From: Sphingorhabdus sp. 109 | GTDB taxonomy: Bacteria > Pseudomonadota > Alphaproteobacteria > Sphingomonadales > Sphingomonadaceae | Direction: 5' to 3' | Length of the DNA: 64,000 bases | Assembly (NCBI RefSeq): GCF_902506555.1 | Contig: NZ_LR732707.1 | Span: 2,503,290 to 2,567,289, forward strand | In this document: positions 50,882 to 58,634 of the stretch, piece by piece | Numbering within the stretch: the first letter of the stretch is position 1 | Layout: each line of letters starts with the position of its first letter | Position numbers and translations under genes: made by a program | The notes under the pieces: generated by a model | Told to the model about the DNA's origin: nothing | The model's input: only the letters and a program-made list of their open reading frames with translations | Databases searched by the model: none

Positions 50882-53089
50882 ATGGGCAAATGGTCAAGAC
50901 GCGCGTTCATCGGAGCCGGCGTCACAGCCGGTGGTGCTCTGATCGTCGGCGTTGCCGTCCGTCAGGGCAATCCGATCGACGAACTGGGTCCGCTGCTCGC
51001 CAATGGCGAGAATGAACAGCTGCTCAACGCCTGGGTGAAGGTGGATACCGACAATGTCGTCACCGCTGTCATCCCGCATGTCGAAATGGGGCAGGGCGTC
51101 CATACGGCGCTCGCCCAGATGCTGGCGGACGAGATGGATGCCGACTGGAACAAGGTGCAGATTCTCGAAGCGCCCGCTGACATGCAATATGTATCCGATT
51201 CGATCGGTCGCGATTTTCTGTTTCCCAATCTGCAGGTGCCAGCGCTGCTGGAACCGACGGTCGCGGGCGGCATATTGGAACTGGCGCAGGCCATGGGTCT
51301 GCAGTTCACCGGCGGCAGCTATTCGGTGCGCGCCACCGGCCAGCGCGCGATGCGCACCGCCGGTGCCGCAGCCCGCGAAATGCTGGTGGCGGCAGCGGCG
51401 AGCGAATGGCAGGTTCCGGAAAGCGAGATCACCGCGGCAGACAGCATGGTCATCCATGCCAGGAGCGGCAAGTCCGAACCCTTTGCCGCATTTGCCCGCG
51501 CCGCCGCAGAGCAAAGCCTCCCCGCCAAACCTAAGCTCAAATCACCGGACAATTACAAGATCATGGGCCAGCCAATGGCCCGCCACGATATTCCGGCGAA
51601 AGTCGATGGCAGCGCGATATTCGGCATTGATGCCGATGTCCCGGGAATGAAATATGCAGCGGTCAAGGCCCCACCGGTCATCGGTGCCACGGTTGAATCG
51701 ATGAATGCAAGCACCGCCAAAACCATGCCGGGCGTGCTGCAGATTCTCAACATGGGCGATTTTGTCGCCGTGGTGGCCGACAGCTATTGGCTGGCGCAGC
51801 AGGCGCTGAACAGTATCGACACCCGCTATAGCAAAACCGAAGGCGATGGCCTTGATCAAGACGCGATCTTTGCCCGCTACGCCGCCGCTCTCGATGAAGC
51901 CGGTGAAGACGGCGGCGATACGCAGACCGAAGCGGGCGATGCAGTCCAAAGCTTTGCCGAGGCCGCAACCAAGGTGGAAGCCGAATATACAGTGCCCTTC
52001 CTCGCCCATGCAACGATGGAGCCGATGAACTGCACCGCCTGGGTGCGCGATGGCAAATGCGATGTCTGGTCGGGCCATCAGGCTCCCGTCAACGCGCGCC
52101 AGGCCGCCGCCGATGCCGCCGGTCTCGCGTTCGAGGATGTGACCTATCATAACGGCTATCTCGGCGGCGGTTTCGGACGCCGGTCCGACAATGATGCGAT
52201 CATCATGGCAACGCGGATCGCCAAGGCCACCGGCTATCCGGTCAAGATGATCTGGTCGCGGGAAGAAGACACGGCGCAGGATCATTATCGCCCGTCGGCG
52301 ACCAGTCGCTTCAAGGGCGGGCTCGACAAGGATGGAAAGCTGGTCAGCTGGGACAATATCCACACCCATCTCTTTGATCCCGCAGACGCGCCCACCGTGC
52401 CTTACTACAACATCGCCAGTCACAAGATCCGCAAGGTCGATGTGCCGATGCATCTGCGCTTCGGCCCCTGGCGTTCGGTCGATCACAGCCAGCACGGCTT
52501 CTTCATCGAATCCTTTGTCGACGAAATGGCCGATGCCGCCGGCAAGGACGGCTATGCCTTTCGCCGCGAACTGCTGGCAGAATCGCCGCGCCATCTGAAA
52601 GTGCTCGACACCGCTGCGAAAATGTCGGGCTGGGGCAATGCGCTGCCCGAGAAACATGGCCGGGGGATCGCCTTTGTGCCGTCCTTCGGGTCGATTGTCG
52701 CACAGGTCGCCGAAGTCGACATGAGCGGGCCCAAGCCGAAGGTGACGAAAGTCTATGTCGCCGCCGATCCCGGCTTTGTCGTCAATCCCGACGGTTTTAC
52801 CGCGCAGATGGAAAGCGGCATCGTCTACGGCCTGACCGCTGCGCTTTATGGCGACATCACGCTCAAGGACGGCGCGGTCCAGCAGAGCAATTTCCACGAT
52901 TATCGGATGCTGCGGATCGACGAGATGCCGGAGGTGGAAGTGGCGCTGATCAATGGCGATCACGAACGTCTGGGCGGTGGCGGGGAACCCGGCCTGCCAC
53001 CCATTGCACCGGCCGTTACCAACGCGATATTTGCGGCCACGGGCAAACGGATTCGCGCACTGCCTATTGCCAAGCATGATTTTGCCTGA
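50882..53089 (+). CDS. iorB: Isoquinoline 1-oxidoreductase beta-type molybdopterin subunit, Tat-exported
   Basis: A 735-residue molybdenum hydroxylase large subunit. The N-terminus is a Tat signal (KWSRRAFIGAGVTAGGALIVG). Molybdopterin-contacting and active-site stretches are GGGFGRRSDNDA, GRGIAFVPSFGSIVAQ and the catalytic glutamate in GGGGEPGLPPIAP near the C-terminus. It lacks an FAD subunit gene next to it, as usual for IorAB-type enzymes that use a cytochrome acceptor. It sits between IorA and a cytochrome c gene, so the enzyme probably works in the periplasm. Confidence 0.94.
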   Translation: MGKWSRRAFIGAGVTAGGALIVGVAVRQGNPIDELGPLLANGENEQLLNAWVKVDTDNVVTAVIPHVEMGQGVHTALAQMLADEMDADWNKVQILEAPADMQYVSDSIGRDFLFPNLQVPALLEPTVAGGILELAQAMGLQFTGGSYSVRATGQRAMRTAGAAAREMLVAAAASEWQVPESEITAADSMVIHARSGKSEPFAAFARAAAEQSLPAKPKLKSPDNYKIMGQPMARHDIPAKVDGSAIFGIDADVPGMKYAAVKAPPVIGATVESMNASTAKTMPGVLQILNMGDFVAVVADSYWLAQQALNSIDTRYSKTEGDGLDQDAIFARYAAALDEAGEDGGDTQTEAGDAVQSFAEAATKVEAEYTVPFLAHATMEPMNCTAWVRDGKCDVWSGHQAPVNARQAAADAAGLAFEDVTYHNGYLGGGFGRRSDNDAIIMATRIAKATGYPVKMIWSREEDTAQDHYRPSATSRFKGGLDKDGKLVSWDNIHTHLFDPADAPTVPYYNIASHKIRKVDVPMHLRFGPWRSVDHSQHGFFIESFVDEMADAAGKDGYAFRRELLAESPRHLKVLDTAAKMSGWGNALPEKHGRGIAFVPSFGSIVAQVAEVDMSGPKPKVTKVYVAADPGFVVNPDGFTAQMESGIVYGLTAALYGDITLKDGAVQQSNFHDYRMLRIDEMPEVEVALINGDHERLGGGGEPGLPPIAPAVTNAIFAATGKRIRALPIAKHDFA

Positions 53090-53102
53090 CCGGAGACCTG
53101 AA

Positions 53103-53564
53103 ATGCTGCTATTGATCCGCGCCGCCGCTCTCTCTTCCCTGATTGTCCTAGCGGCTTGTGGCGCCGATCCCGCACCGGGACCGGTCGAACAAATCATCGT
53201 CCGCGAACCCGGCGCGGCCGCCGCCGTTGCTTCCGCCGAAGCGCCAGCCGATGCATTGCTGGCCGAAGGAAAAGCCGCTTTTGCCAATTGCACCGCCTGC
53301 CACACGCTAGAGGAAGGTGCGCCCAATGGCGTCGGTCCCAATCTCTTCGGGATTGTCGGGGCCGGGGCCGGCGAGGTTGCCGGTTTTGCCTATTCGGACG
53401 CTCTGAAAGGCTCGGGCATCACCTGGACCGCCACAGAACTGGACAGCTTCATCGCCGATCCCGCAGCCAAAATTCCGGGCACGACGATGGTGGCCGGTGC
53501 GATTGCGGACGCGGCAAAAAGACAGGCGGTCATCGCCTATATCGATAGCGTAACCGCCAATTGA
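53103..53564 (+). CDS. Lipoprotein cytochrome c (class I)
   Basis: A 153-residue c-type cytochrome. A lipobox, LIVLAAC, ends the signal at about residue 20, followed by an Ala/Pro-rich linker. The heme motif is NCTACH and the likely methionine ligand is in PGTTMVAG. GGAG lies 8 bases before the ATG at 53103. Directly downstream of IorAB, it is the likely electron acceptor of the molybdoenzyme, tethered to a membrane facing the periplasm. Confidence 0.92.
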   Translation: MLLLIRAAALSSLIVLAACGADPAPGPVEQIIVREPGAAAAVASAEAPADALLAEGKAAFANCTACHTLEEGAPNGVGPNLFGIVGAGAGEVAGFAYSDALKGSGITWTATELDSFIADPAAKIPGTTMVAGAIADAAKRQAVIAYIDSVTAN

Positions 53565-53578
53565 ACGGGAAGTCCGGC

Positions 53579-54163
53579 ATGATGCTGGCGCTGCTGGCGG
53601 CCGGGCAGTCGCGCCGGTTCGGCGATCAGGACAAGCTGGGCGCGCTGCTCGGCGACCGGATGCTCGGCCTGCACGCAACCGCGACCGGCGCGGAAATGCC
53701 CTTCAGCGGGAAGCTGGTGATCGGTACCCCGGACCATGTCTGCGCGGCAAGCTGGCGCGACATGGGTTACGAAGTCCTGGACAATGACAAGGCCGCGCAG
53801 GGTCAGGCGACCTCTGTCCGGCTGGCCGCCGCCCGCGCCATCGACGCCGGAGCGAGCAGTCTTTGCCTGATGCTGGCCGACATGCCCTTCGTGACGCGCG
53901 ACCATATCGAGAAACTGGTCGCGGCCTTCGACCAGACAGGCGGAACCCGGACCGTCGCATCCGCGCGCGACGGTCAGCCGATGCCGCCGGCGATTTTCCC
54001 GGCCGACGCGCTGGCCGAGCTGGTGGAACTGAAAGGCGATACCGGCGCCCGAAAACTGCTGGCTAATGCGGTTCTGGTGGCGGGCAGCGACCGGCTGCTG
54101 ACAGATATCGACACAGCCGGAGATTTGGCGGAAGCCAATCTCTCTATCCGGCAAATCAGGTAG
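53579..54163 (+). CDS. MobA/MocA-like molybdenum-cofactor nucleotidyltransferase
   Basis: A 194-residue NTP-transferase-fold protein. LALLAAGQSRRFGDQDKL is the nucleotide-binding loop, SLCLMLADMPFVT the metal-binding acidic strand, and GDTGARKLL the late conserved region. The family includes MocA, which adds CMP to the molybdenum cofactor for xanthine-oxidase-type enzymes. The gene follows IorAB and the cytochrome with a 14-bp gap, so cofactor maturation for IorB is the likely job. A TTG at 53561 overlapping the previous stop is an alternative start. Confidence 0.88.
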   Translation: MMLALLAAGQSRRFGDQDKLGALLGDRMLGLHATATGAEMPFSGKLVIGTPDHVCAASWRDMGYEVLDNDKAAQGQATSVRLAAARAIDAGASSLCLMLADMPFVTRDHIEKLVAAFDQTGGTRTVASARDGQPMPPAIFPADALAELVELKGDTGARKLLANAVLVAGSDRLLTDIDTAGDLAEANLSIRQIR

Positions 54164-54181
54164 CGGCTTGCTGAAACGCGG

Positions 54182-54823
54182 TCAGTCGCGGTCCAGCCTC
54201 TGCCCCAGTTTCACGAAAAACACGATCAGGAAAGGCACCAGCAGGAAGGACAGGACCACTTTCGCCGACCCCTGACCCAGCAGCAATTGCCCGATCGGGC
54301 GCTCCCCGTAAAAGGCGATGGTGATGAAGATGACCGTATCGACAAGCTGGGACAGGGCGCTGGCAATGGCCGCGCGCAGAGCCAGCATCCGGCCTTTCAT
54401 CGCCGCCAGCCGGGAGAAGATATAGACGTTGAGAAACTGCGACACGCCATAAGCGATAATCCCGGCGAACATCAGACGTGCGCCCTGCTCCAAAATGATT
54501 GGAAAGGCTTCTTTCGCCGGTTCGTACATGCCCGGATCGGTCGGCAACGCCAGCACGATCTGGATCAGGACGATCGCGGTGATCAGCGGCACGAAGCCCA
54601 GACGGACCAGACGGTTGGCGACATCCCGACCGTGCAGTTCGGCCACCGAACTGGACAGGACCACCAGCAACAGGAACGGAAAAATACCTGCTTCCACCGC
54701 TAGCGGGCCAATTGCGACCTGCTTCGCGCCCAATATTCCGGCGATACAGGTCATGCCGCCATAGAGCACGGCAAAGACAAAAAGGGATCGCGGGATGAGG
54801 TTGGTTTTCGATATCTCGGTCAT
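54182..54823 (-). CDS. Queuosine precursor transporter (YhhQ/VUT family)
   Basis: A 213-residue membrane protein with about six helices. The family hallmarks are VLYGGMTCIAGILGAKQVAI, LLLVVLSSSVAELHGRDVANRLVRLGF and NVYIFSRLAAMKGRMLALRAAIASALSQLVDTVIFITIAFYG. YhhQ-type proteins import queuosine precursors (preQ0/preQ1) for tRNA modification. It is convergent with the MocA-like gene and divergent from the LOG gene. I checked the leader for a preQ1 riboswitch and did not find a recognisable one. Confidence 0.92.
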   Translation of the reverse strand: MTEISKTNLIPRSLFVFAVLYGGMTCIAGILGAKQVAIGPLAVEAGIFPFLLLVVLSSSVAELHGRDVANRLVRLGFVPLITAIVLIQIVLALPTDPGMYEPAKEAFPIILEQGARLMFAGIIAYGVSQFLNVYIFSRLAAMKGRMLALRAAIASALSQLVDTVIFITIAFYGERPIGQLLLGQGSAKVVLSFLLVPFLIVFFVKLGQRLDRD

Positions 54824-54949
54824 CGCAAATGCCTAGCGCGATCGGCCACGAAAAAAAAGAAATAGTCACAAGTGTGATTTTTTCTATAGGGGAAAGAATA
54901 TCGGAAGCAGCAGATCGCGGCCCCTCGGCTCGCGTCATCGGGGGATGTT

Positions 54950-55519
54950 TTGCAGAGACTGGCAGTATATTGTGGCGCCAATGCCGGACAGGACCCGGCC
55001 TATGCCGAATCGACGGTTCTGCTTGGCCGGGCCATGGCGAAGCGTGATGTCGAACTGGTCTATGGCGGCGGCAGGCTTGGCCTGATGGGCATTATCGCCG
55101 ATACCGTGCTGGCCGAGGGCGGCCGCGTCCACGGCGTTATTCCCGAAATGCTGAAGGATCTCGAAGTCGCCCATACCGGCGTCACGGAGCTACACATCGT
55201 CAAGAATATGCACGAGCGCAAAGCCAGGATGACCGATTTGACCGACGCCTTTGTCGCCTTGCCAGGCGGCGTCGGCACGATGGATGAACTGTTCGAGGCC
55301 TGGAGCTGGAACGCGCTTGGCTATCACAACAAGCCGTTCGCCATCCTGAATATTGGCGGCTATTGGAATTCGCTGATCGATTTTCTCGATACGATGTCGC
55401 AGCAGGGATTCGTCTCGGCCGAGCGGCGCAAGCATCTGATTATCTCCGACAACATCGACGACTGCCTCGACCGGCTCGCCGCCGCCTGCAACAATGAAAC
55501 CGGCAGCTTTACTTGGTGA
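54950..55519 (+). CDS. LOG-family protein (nucleoside 5'-monophosphate phosphoribohydrolase)
   Basis: A 189-residue Rossmann-fold enzyme of the LONELY GUY/TIGR00730 family. The active-site signature PGGVGTMDELFEAWSWNALG is intact, with upstream YGGGRLGLMGIIAD. These enzymes cleave nucleotide 5'-monophosphates to base plus ribose phosphate, releasing cytokinin-type or normal bases. The only start that fits is TTG at 54950 preceded by GGGGGA; no ATG or GTG is available in frame. Genes downstream encode a nucleoside transporter and a uridine kinase, consistent with nucleotide salvage. Confidence 0.92.
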   Translation: MQRLAVYCGANAGQDPAYAESTVLLGRAMAKRDVELVYGGGRLGLMGIIADTVLAEGGRVHGVIPEMLKDLEVAHTGVTELHIVKNMHERKARMTDLTDAFVALPGGVGTMDELFEAWSWNALGYHNKPFAILNIGGYWNSLIDFLDTMSQQGFVSAERRKHLIISDNIDDCLDRLAAACNNETGSFTW

Positions 55520-55556
55520 GCCCGATCCGACCTGAAACAGCGACTGGAAGATTCCG

Positions 55557-56792
55557 ATGATCCCGATCCTGACAAGCATCGCCGGCATGGCGCTGATCCT
55601 GCTGATTGCCTTTGCCCTGTCAACCGGCCGGAAGAATATCCGATTCCGCGTGGTCGGCGCCGCCTTTGCGCTGCAGGCCGGGATCGCCGTGATCGTACTC
55701 TATATTCCGGCCGGCAAGCGAGTGATCGAGGCGATGGCCTTCGGCGTCTCCAATCTGCTGGGCTATGCCTCCGCCGGCACCAATTTCATCTTCGGCCCGC
55801 TCGCCGACCCGTCGATTGGCGGCAACAGCTTCGCGATCGCGGCGCTGCCGGTGATCATCTTCTTCTCGGCGCTGATCTCGATCCTCTATTATCTCGGCAT
55901 CATGCAATTCGTCATCAAATGGGTCGGCGGCGGCATCCAGAAGATCACCGGCATCTCCAAAGTCGAATCGCTTTGCGCCGCGGCCAATATCTTCGTCGGC
56001 CAGTCCGAATCGCCTTTGGTCATCCGCCCCTATCTCGCCAGCCTGACCCAGTCGCAGCTGTTCACCGTGATGAGCGTCGGCATGGCTGGTGTCGCCGGCA
56101 CCATTCTGGCGGCTTATGCGGCCATGGGCATCCGGATCGACTATCTGCTCGCCGCCGCCTTCATGTCGGCGCCGGGTGGCATAATGATGGCCAAGATCAT
56201 CATGCCGGACAATCCGGAGGATCCGGCGCCGGAAGAGCTGGTCGTCGCGGTTGAATATGAAGAGGAAAAGCCGGCCAATATCATCATGGCTGCGGGAATG
56301 GGCGCCCAAACCGGCGTCAAGCTGGCGGTTGCCGTGGGCGCAATGGTGCTTGCTTTTGTCGCGCTGGTGGCGCTGGCCAATGGCCTGCTCGGCGGCATCG
56401 GCGGCTGGTTCGGCTATCCGGAACTCAGCTTCCAGCAAGTGATCGGCTATGTTTTTGCTCCGATCATGTATCTCATCGGCGTACCCTGGGAAGAGGCGCT
56501 GAACGCTGGCGGACTGTTCGGCACCAAGGTCGTGCTCAACGAATTTGTCGCCTTCATCGAGCTCGGCAAGATGCAGGCGGGCATTTCCCCGCTGACCAAT
56601 GCGATCGTCATTTTCGCTTTGTGCGGTTTCGCCAATTTCAGCAGCATCGCCATCCAGCTTGCGGTCACTGGCGGCCTGGCTCCCAACCAGCGTCCGGTGA
56701 TTGCCCGCCTTGGCCTACGCGCCTTGGCAGCCGGATCACTCGCCAATCTGATGAGCGCAGCGCTGGCCGGCATATTGCTGTCGCTGGCCTGA
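55557..56792 (+). CDS. Concentrative nucleoside transporter (NupC/CNT family)
   Basis: A 411-residue inner-membrane symporter of the CNT family. Typical stretches are FVGQSESPLVIRPYLASLTQSQLFTVMSVGMAGVAGTI, the scaffold region VLNEFVAFIELG and the C-terminal CGFANFSSIAIQLAVTGGLAPNQRP. It imports nucleosides with H+ or Na+. It begins 37 bp after the LOG gene, and the downstream 2-oxoglutarate oxygenase and uridine kinase genes are in the same direction, so uptake feeds directly into salvage. Confidence 0.94.
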   Translation: MIPILTSIAGMALILLIAFALSTGRKNIRFRVVGAAFALQAGIAVIVLYIPAGKRVIEAMAFGVSNLLGYASAGTNFIFGPLADPSIGGNSFAIAALPVIIFFSALISILYYLGIMQFVIKWVGGGIQKITGISKVESLCAAANIFVGQSESPLVIRPYLASLTQSQLFTVMSVGMAGVAGTILAAYAAMGIRIDYLLAAAFMSAPGGIMMAKIIMPDNPEDPAPEELVVAVEYEEEKPANIIMAAGMGAQTGVKLAVAVGAMVLAFVALVALANGLLGGIGGWFGYPELSFQQVIGYVFAPIMYLIGVPWEEALNAGGLFGTKVVLNEFVAFIELGKMQAGISPLTNAIVIFALCGFANFSSIAIQLAVTGGLAPNQRPVIARLGLRALAAGSLANLMSAALAGILLSLA

Positions 56793-56836
56793 TTCATCCC
56801 GATTGACAATGAAGCACGAGAGCGCATTTTAAGAGC

Positions 56837-57781
56837 ATGACCCAGAACCCGGATACATTGGCCGCCGTTTCGCTCGCCATGGCGGACGACAACAGCGACG
56901 CATTTGCCGAACAGATTGGCCGCAGCTTTTCCGACTGGGGCTTCGCGGTGGTCGCCGATCACGGCATATCGGAGGACCTGATCGAACGCGCCGAAGCCAT
57001 GTCACGCGCCTTTTTCGCTCTGCCCGAAGCGGTGAAGCGATCCTATCACATAGCCGGCGGTGGCGGCGCCCGCGGTTACACGCCTTTCGGTACCGAAAGC
57101 GCCAAGGATAGCAATATCAGCGATCTCAAGGAATTCTGGCATATCGGCCGCGACCTGCCGGCCGGCCACGCGTTCGAATCCTTCATGCCACCCAATATCT
57201 GGCCCAAGGAACTCGACGGATTTCGCGAAACCTATCTCGAGATGTTCGCTGCCTTCGACAAGGCCGGCGCGCGCATTCTGGAGGCGATTGCCCGCTTCCT
57301 CGGACTGGCGCCGGATTTCTTCGTCGACACGGTGCGCGACGGCAATTCGGTGATGCGGCTGATCCACTATCCTCCGGTACCCGAAGATTCGCCAGCCGTC
57401 CGCGCGGGAGCGCATGAGGATATCAACACGATTACGCTGCTGATCGGTGCCGAAGAAGCCGGCCTGGAACTGCTCGACCGGAATGGCCAGTGGCGGTCGG
57501 TAACCCCGAAGCCCGGCGAGCTGGCGGTGAATATCGGCGACATGCTGCAGCGGCTGACCAACAACCGCCTGCCCTCGACCACCCATCGGGTGGTCAACCC
57601 GGCACCGGAGCGGCGTGGCTTTTCGCGCTACTCGATGCCTTTCTTTCTTCACTTTCGCCCGGATTATTCGATCGAGACATTGCCGAGCAGCGTCGATGAT
57701 ACCCATCCGGACCTCTATCCGGAACCGATCACCGCGCACGATTATCTAATGCAGCGGCTGCGCGAAATCGGACTGGCATGA
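56837..57781 (+). CDS. Isopenicillin N synthase-family 2-oxoglutarate/Fe(II) oxygenase
   Basis: A 314-residue double-stranded-beta-helix oxygenase. The Fe(II) ligands are in GAHEDINTITLLI (His, Asp) and STTHRVVNP (His), and the 2-oxoglutarate-binding arginine and serine in RGFSRYSMPFF. The N-terminal DIOX-like domain shows GFAVVADHGISEDLI. It overlaps the uridine kinase start by 4 bp and follows the nucleoside transporter. In this family, thymine and pyrimidine-nucleoside oxygenases are known, so oxidation of an imported nucleoside or base is plausible; the sequence alone does not fix the substrate. Confidence 0.91.
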   Translation: MTQNPDTLAAVSLAMADDNSDAFAEQIGRSFSDWGFAVVADHGISEDLIERAEAMSRAFFALPEAVKRSYHIAGGGGARGYTPFGTESAKDSNISDLKEFWHIGRDLPAGHAFESFMPPNIWPKELDGFRETYLEMFAAFDKAGARILEAIARFLGLAPDFFVDTVRDGNSVMRLIHYPPVPEDSPAVRAGAHEDINTITLLIGAEEAGLELLDRNGQWRSVTPKPGELAVNIGDMLQRLTNNRLPSTTHRVVNPAPERRGFSRYSMPFFLHFRPDYSIETLPSSVDDTHPDLYPEPITAHDYLMQRLREIGLA

Positions 57782-58398
57782 CCGTTAAAGTGGTCGGCAT
57801 CAGCGGCGGCAGCTGTTCCGGGAAATCGACCCTGACGCAACTGCTGTTCGAAGCCCTTGGCCCCGATCAATGCGTCATCCTGCCGCAGGACGATTATTTC
57901 TTCGGCCTTGGCGATGCCCCGCAGGGCAAGGGCGGGCCCAATTTCGATCATCCCAATGCGGTCGATTTTGACAAGCTGTGCACGCAGCTGACGCAACTGA
58001 GAGCCGGACAGGCGATTGACCGGCCGCTCTATGATTTCCCGACGCATATGCCCAAAACGGAAACCCGGCGAACCGAGCCGCGCCCGGTCATTCTGCTCGA
58101 TGGCATATTGATACTGCAACACGCACCATTGCGAGATCTGATGGATCTCAGCATTTTTGTAGAATGCGATTCAGAAACCCGTTTTGCCCGCAGACTCGAG
58201 CGCGACATCCGCGAAAGAGGCCGCAGCGCCCAATCCGTAGAGGATCAATTTGTCAATCAGGTAGGCCCGATGCACGATCTGCATGTCGAACCTTCCAAAA
58301 TTCATGCGGATATCGTGATAAATTCGCAACAGTCGGAATTGCACTATAAACAGCCAATCCGCCGGATCATGGCGGAAATATTCCCTCAAAATCAGTGA
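57778..58398 (+). CDS. udk: Uridine kinase
   Basis: A 206-residue P-loop kinase of the uridine kinase/phosphoribulokinase family. Walker A is GISGGSCSGKST; YDFPTH and DGILIL fit the nucleoside-binding and base-recognition strands; the lid includes RRLERDIRERGR. It phosphorylates uridine or cytidine with ATP or GTP. The start overlaps the oxygenase stop (ATGA), making it the last gene of the nucleoside set. Related phosphoribulokinase-like kinases are less likely given the transporter context. Confidence 0.92.
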   Translation: MTVKVVGISGGSCSGKSTLTQLLFEALGPDQCVILPQDDYFFGLGDAPQGKGGPNFDHPNAVDFDKLCTQLTQLRAGQAIDRPLYDFPTHMPKTETRRTEPRPVILLDGILILQHAPLRDLMDLSIFVECDSETRFARRLERDIRERGRSAQSVEDQFVNQVGPMHDLHVEPSKIHADIVINSQQSELHYKQPIRRIMAEIFPQNQ

Positions 58399-58476
58399 CC
58401 TAATGAGAGCGGACCGATCGGGTTCGACTGGATTTCCACCCATTTTTTCCCACAGAATCGCATTGTTACAAAAGTA

Positions 58477-58497
58477 AAATGCTGCACTGCGGCATTT
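58477..58497. other. Hairpin in the leader region of the second TonB receptor
   Basis: 58477-58485 pairs with 58489-58497 (nine pairs, one G-T, 3-base loop) in the 236-bp gap between the uridine kinase and the receptor. It lacks a T-run on the + strand. It may be a transcript end for the nucleoside operon or a leader structure. Confidence 0.3.
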
Positions 58498-58634
58498 GGC
58501 GTTTCAATTGAGACAAAACTGTCATTATTGGCACCTAGAGCAGCTCCTGCTTTGGTCTGGCAGCGCAAAAATTCGCCAGCATTCACCTTAAGTCCGTTTC
58601 TCTTAACGCCGTTCATGAACAGGGATTGATTATC

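Noticed and set aside
51542-53341. A 599-codon minus-strand frame opposite IorB
   Set aside because: It covers the Tat-exported molybdenum subunit whose active-site motifs are intact; the antisense frame has no domain.
54824-54949. preQ1 riboswitch upstream of the YhhQ-type transporter
   Set aside because: The leader has only a short TCACA/TGTGA inverted repeat and A-runs; neither the C-rich loop nor the A-rich tail of known preQ1 classes is evident.
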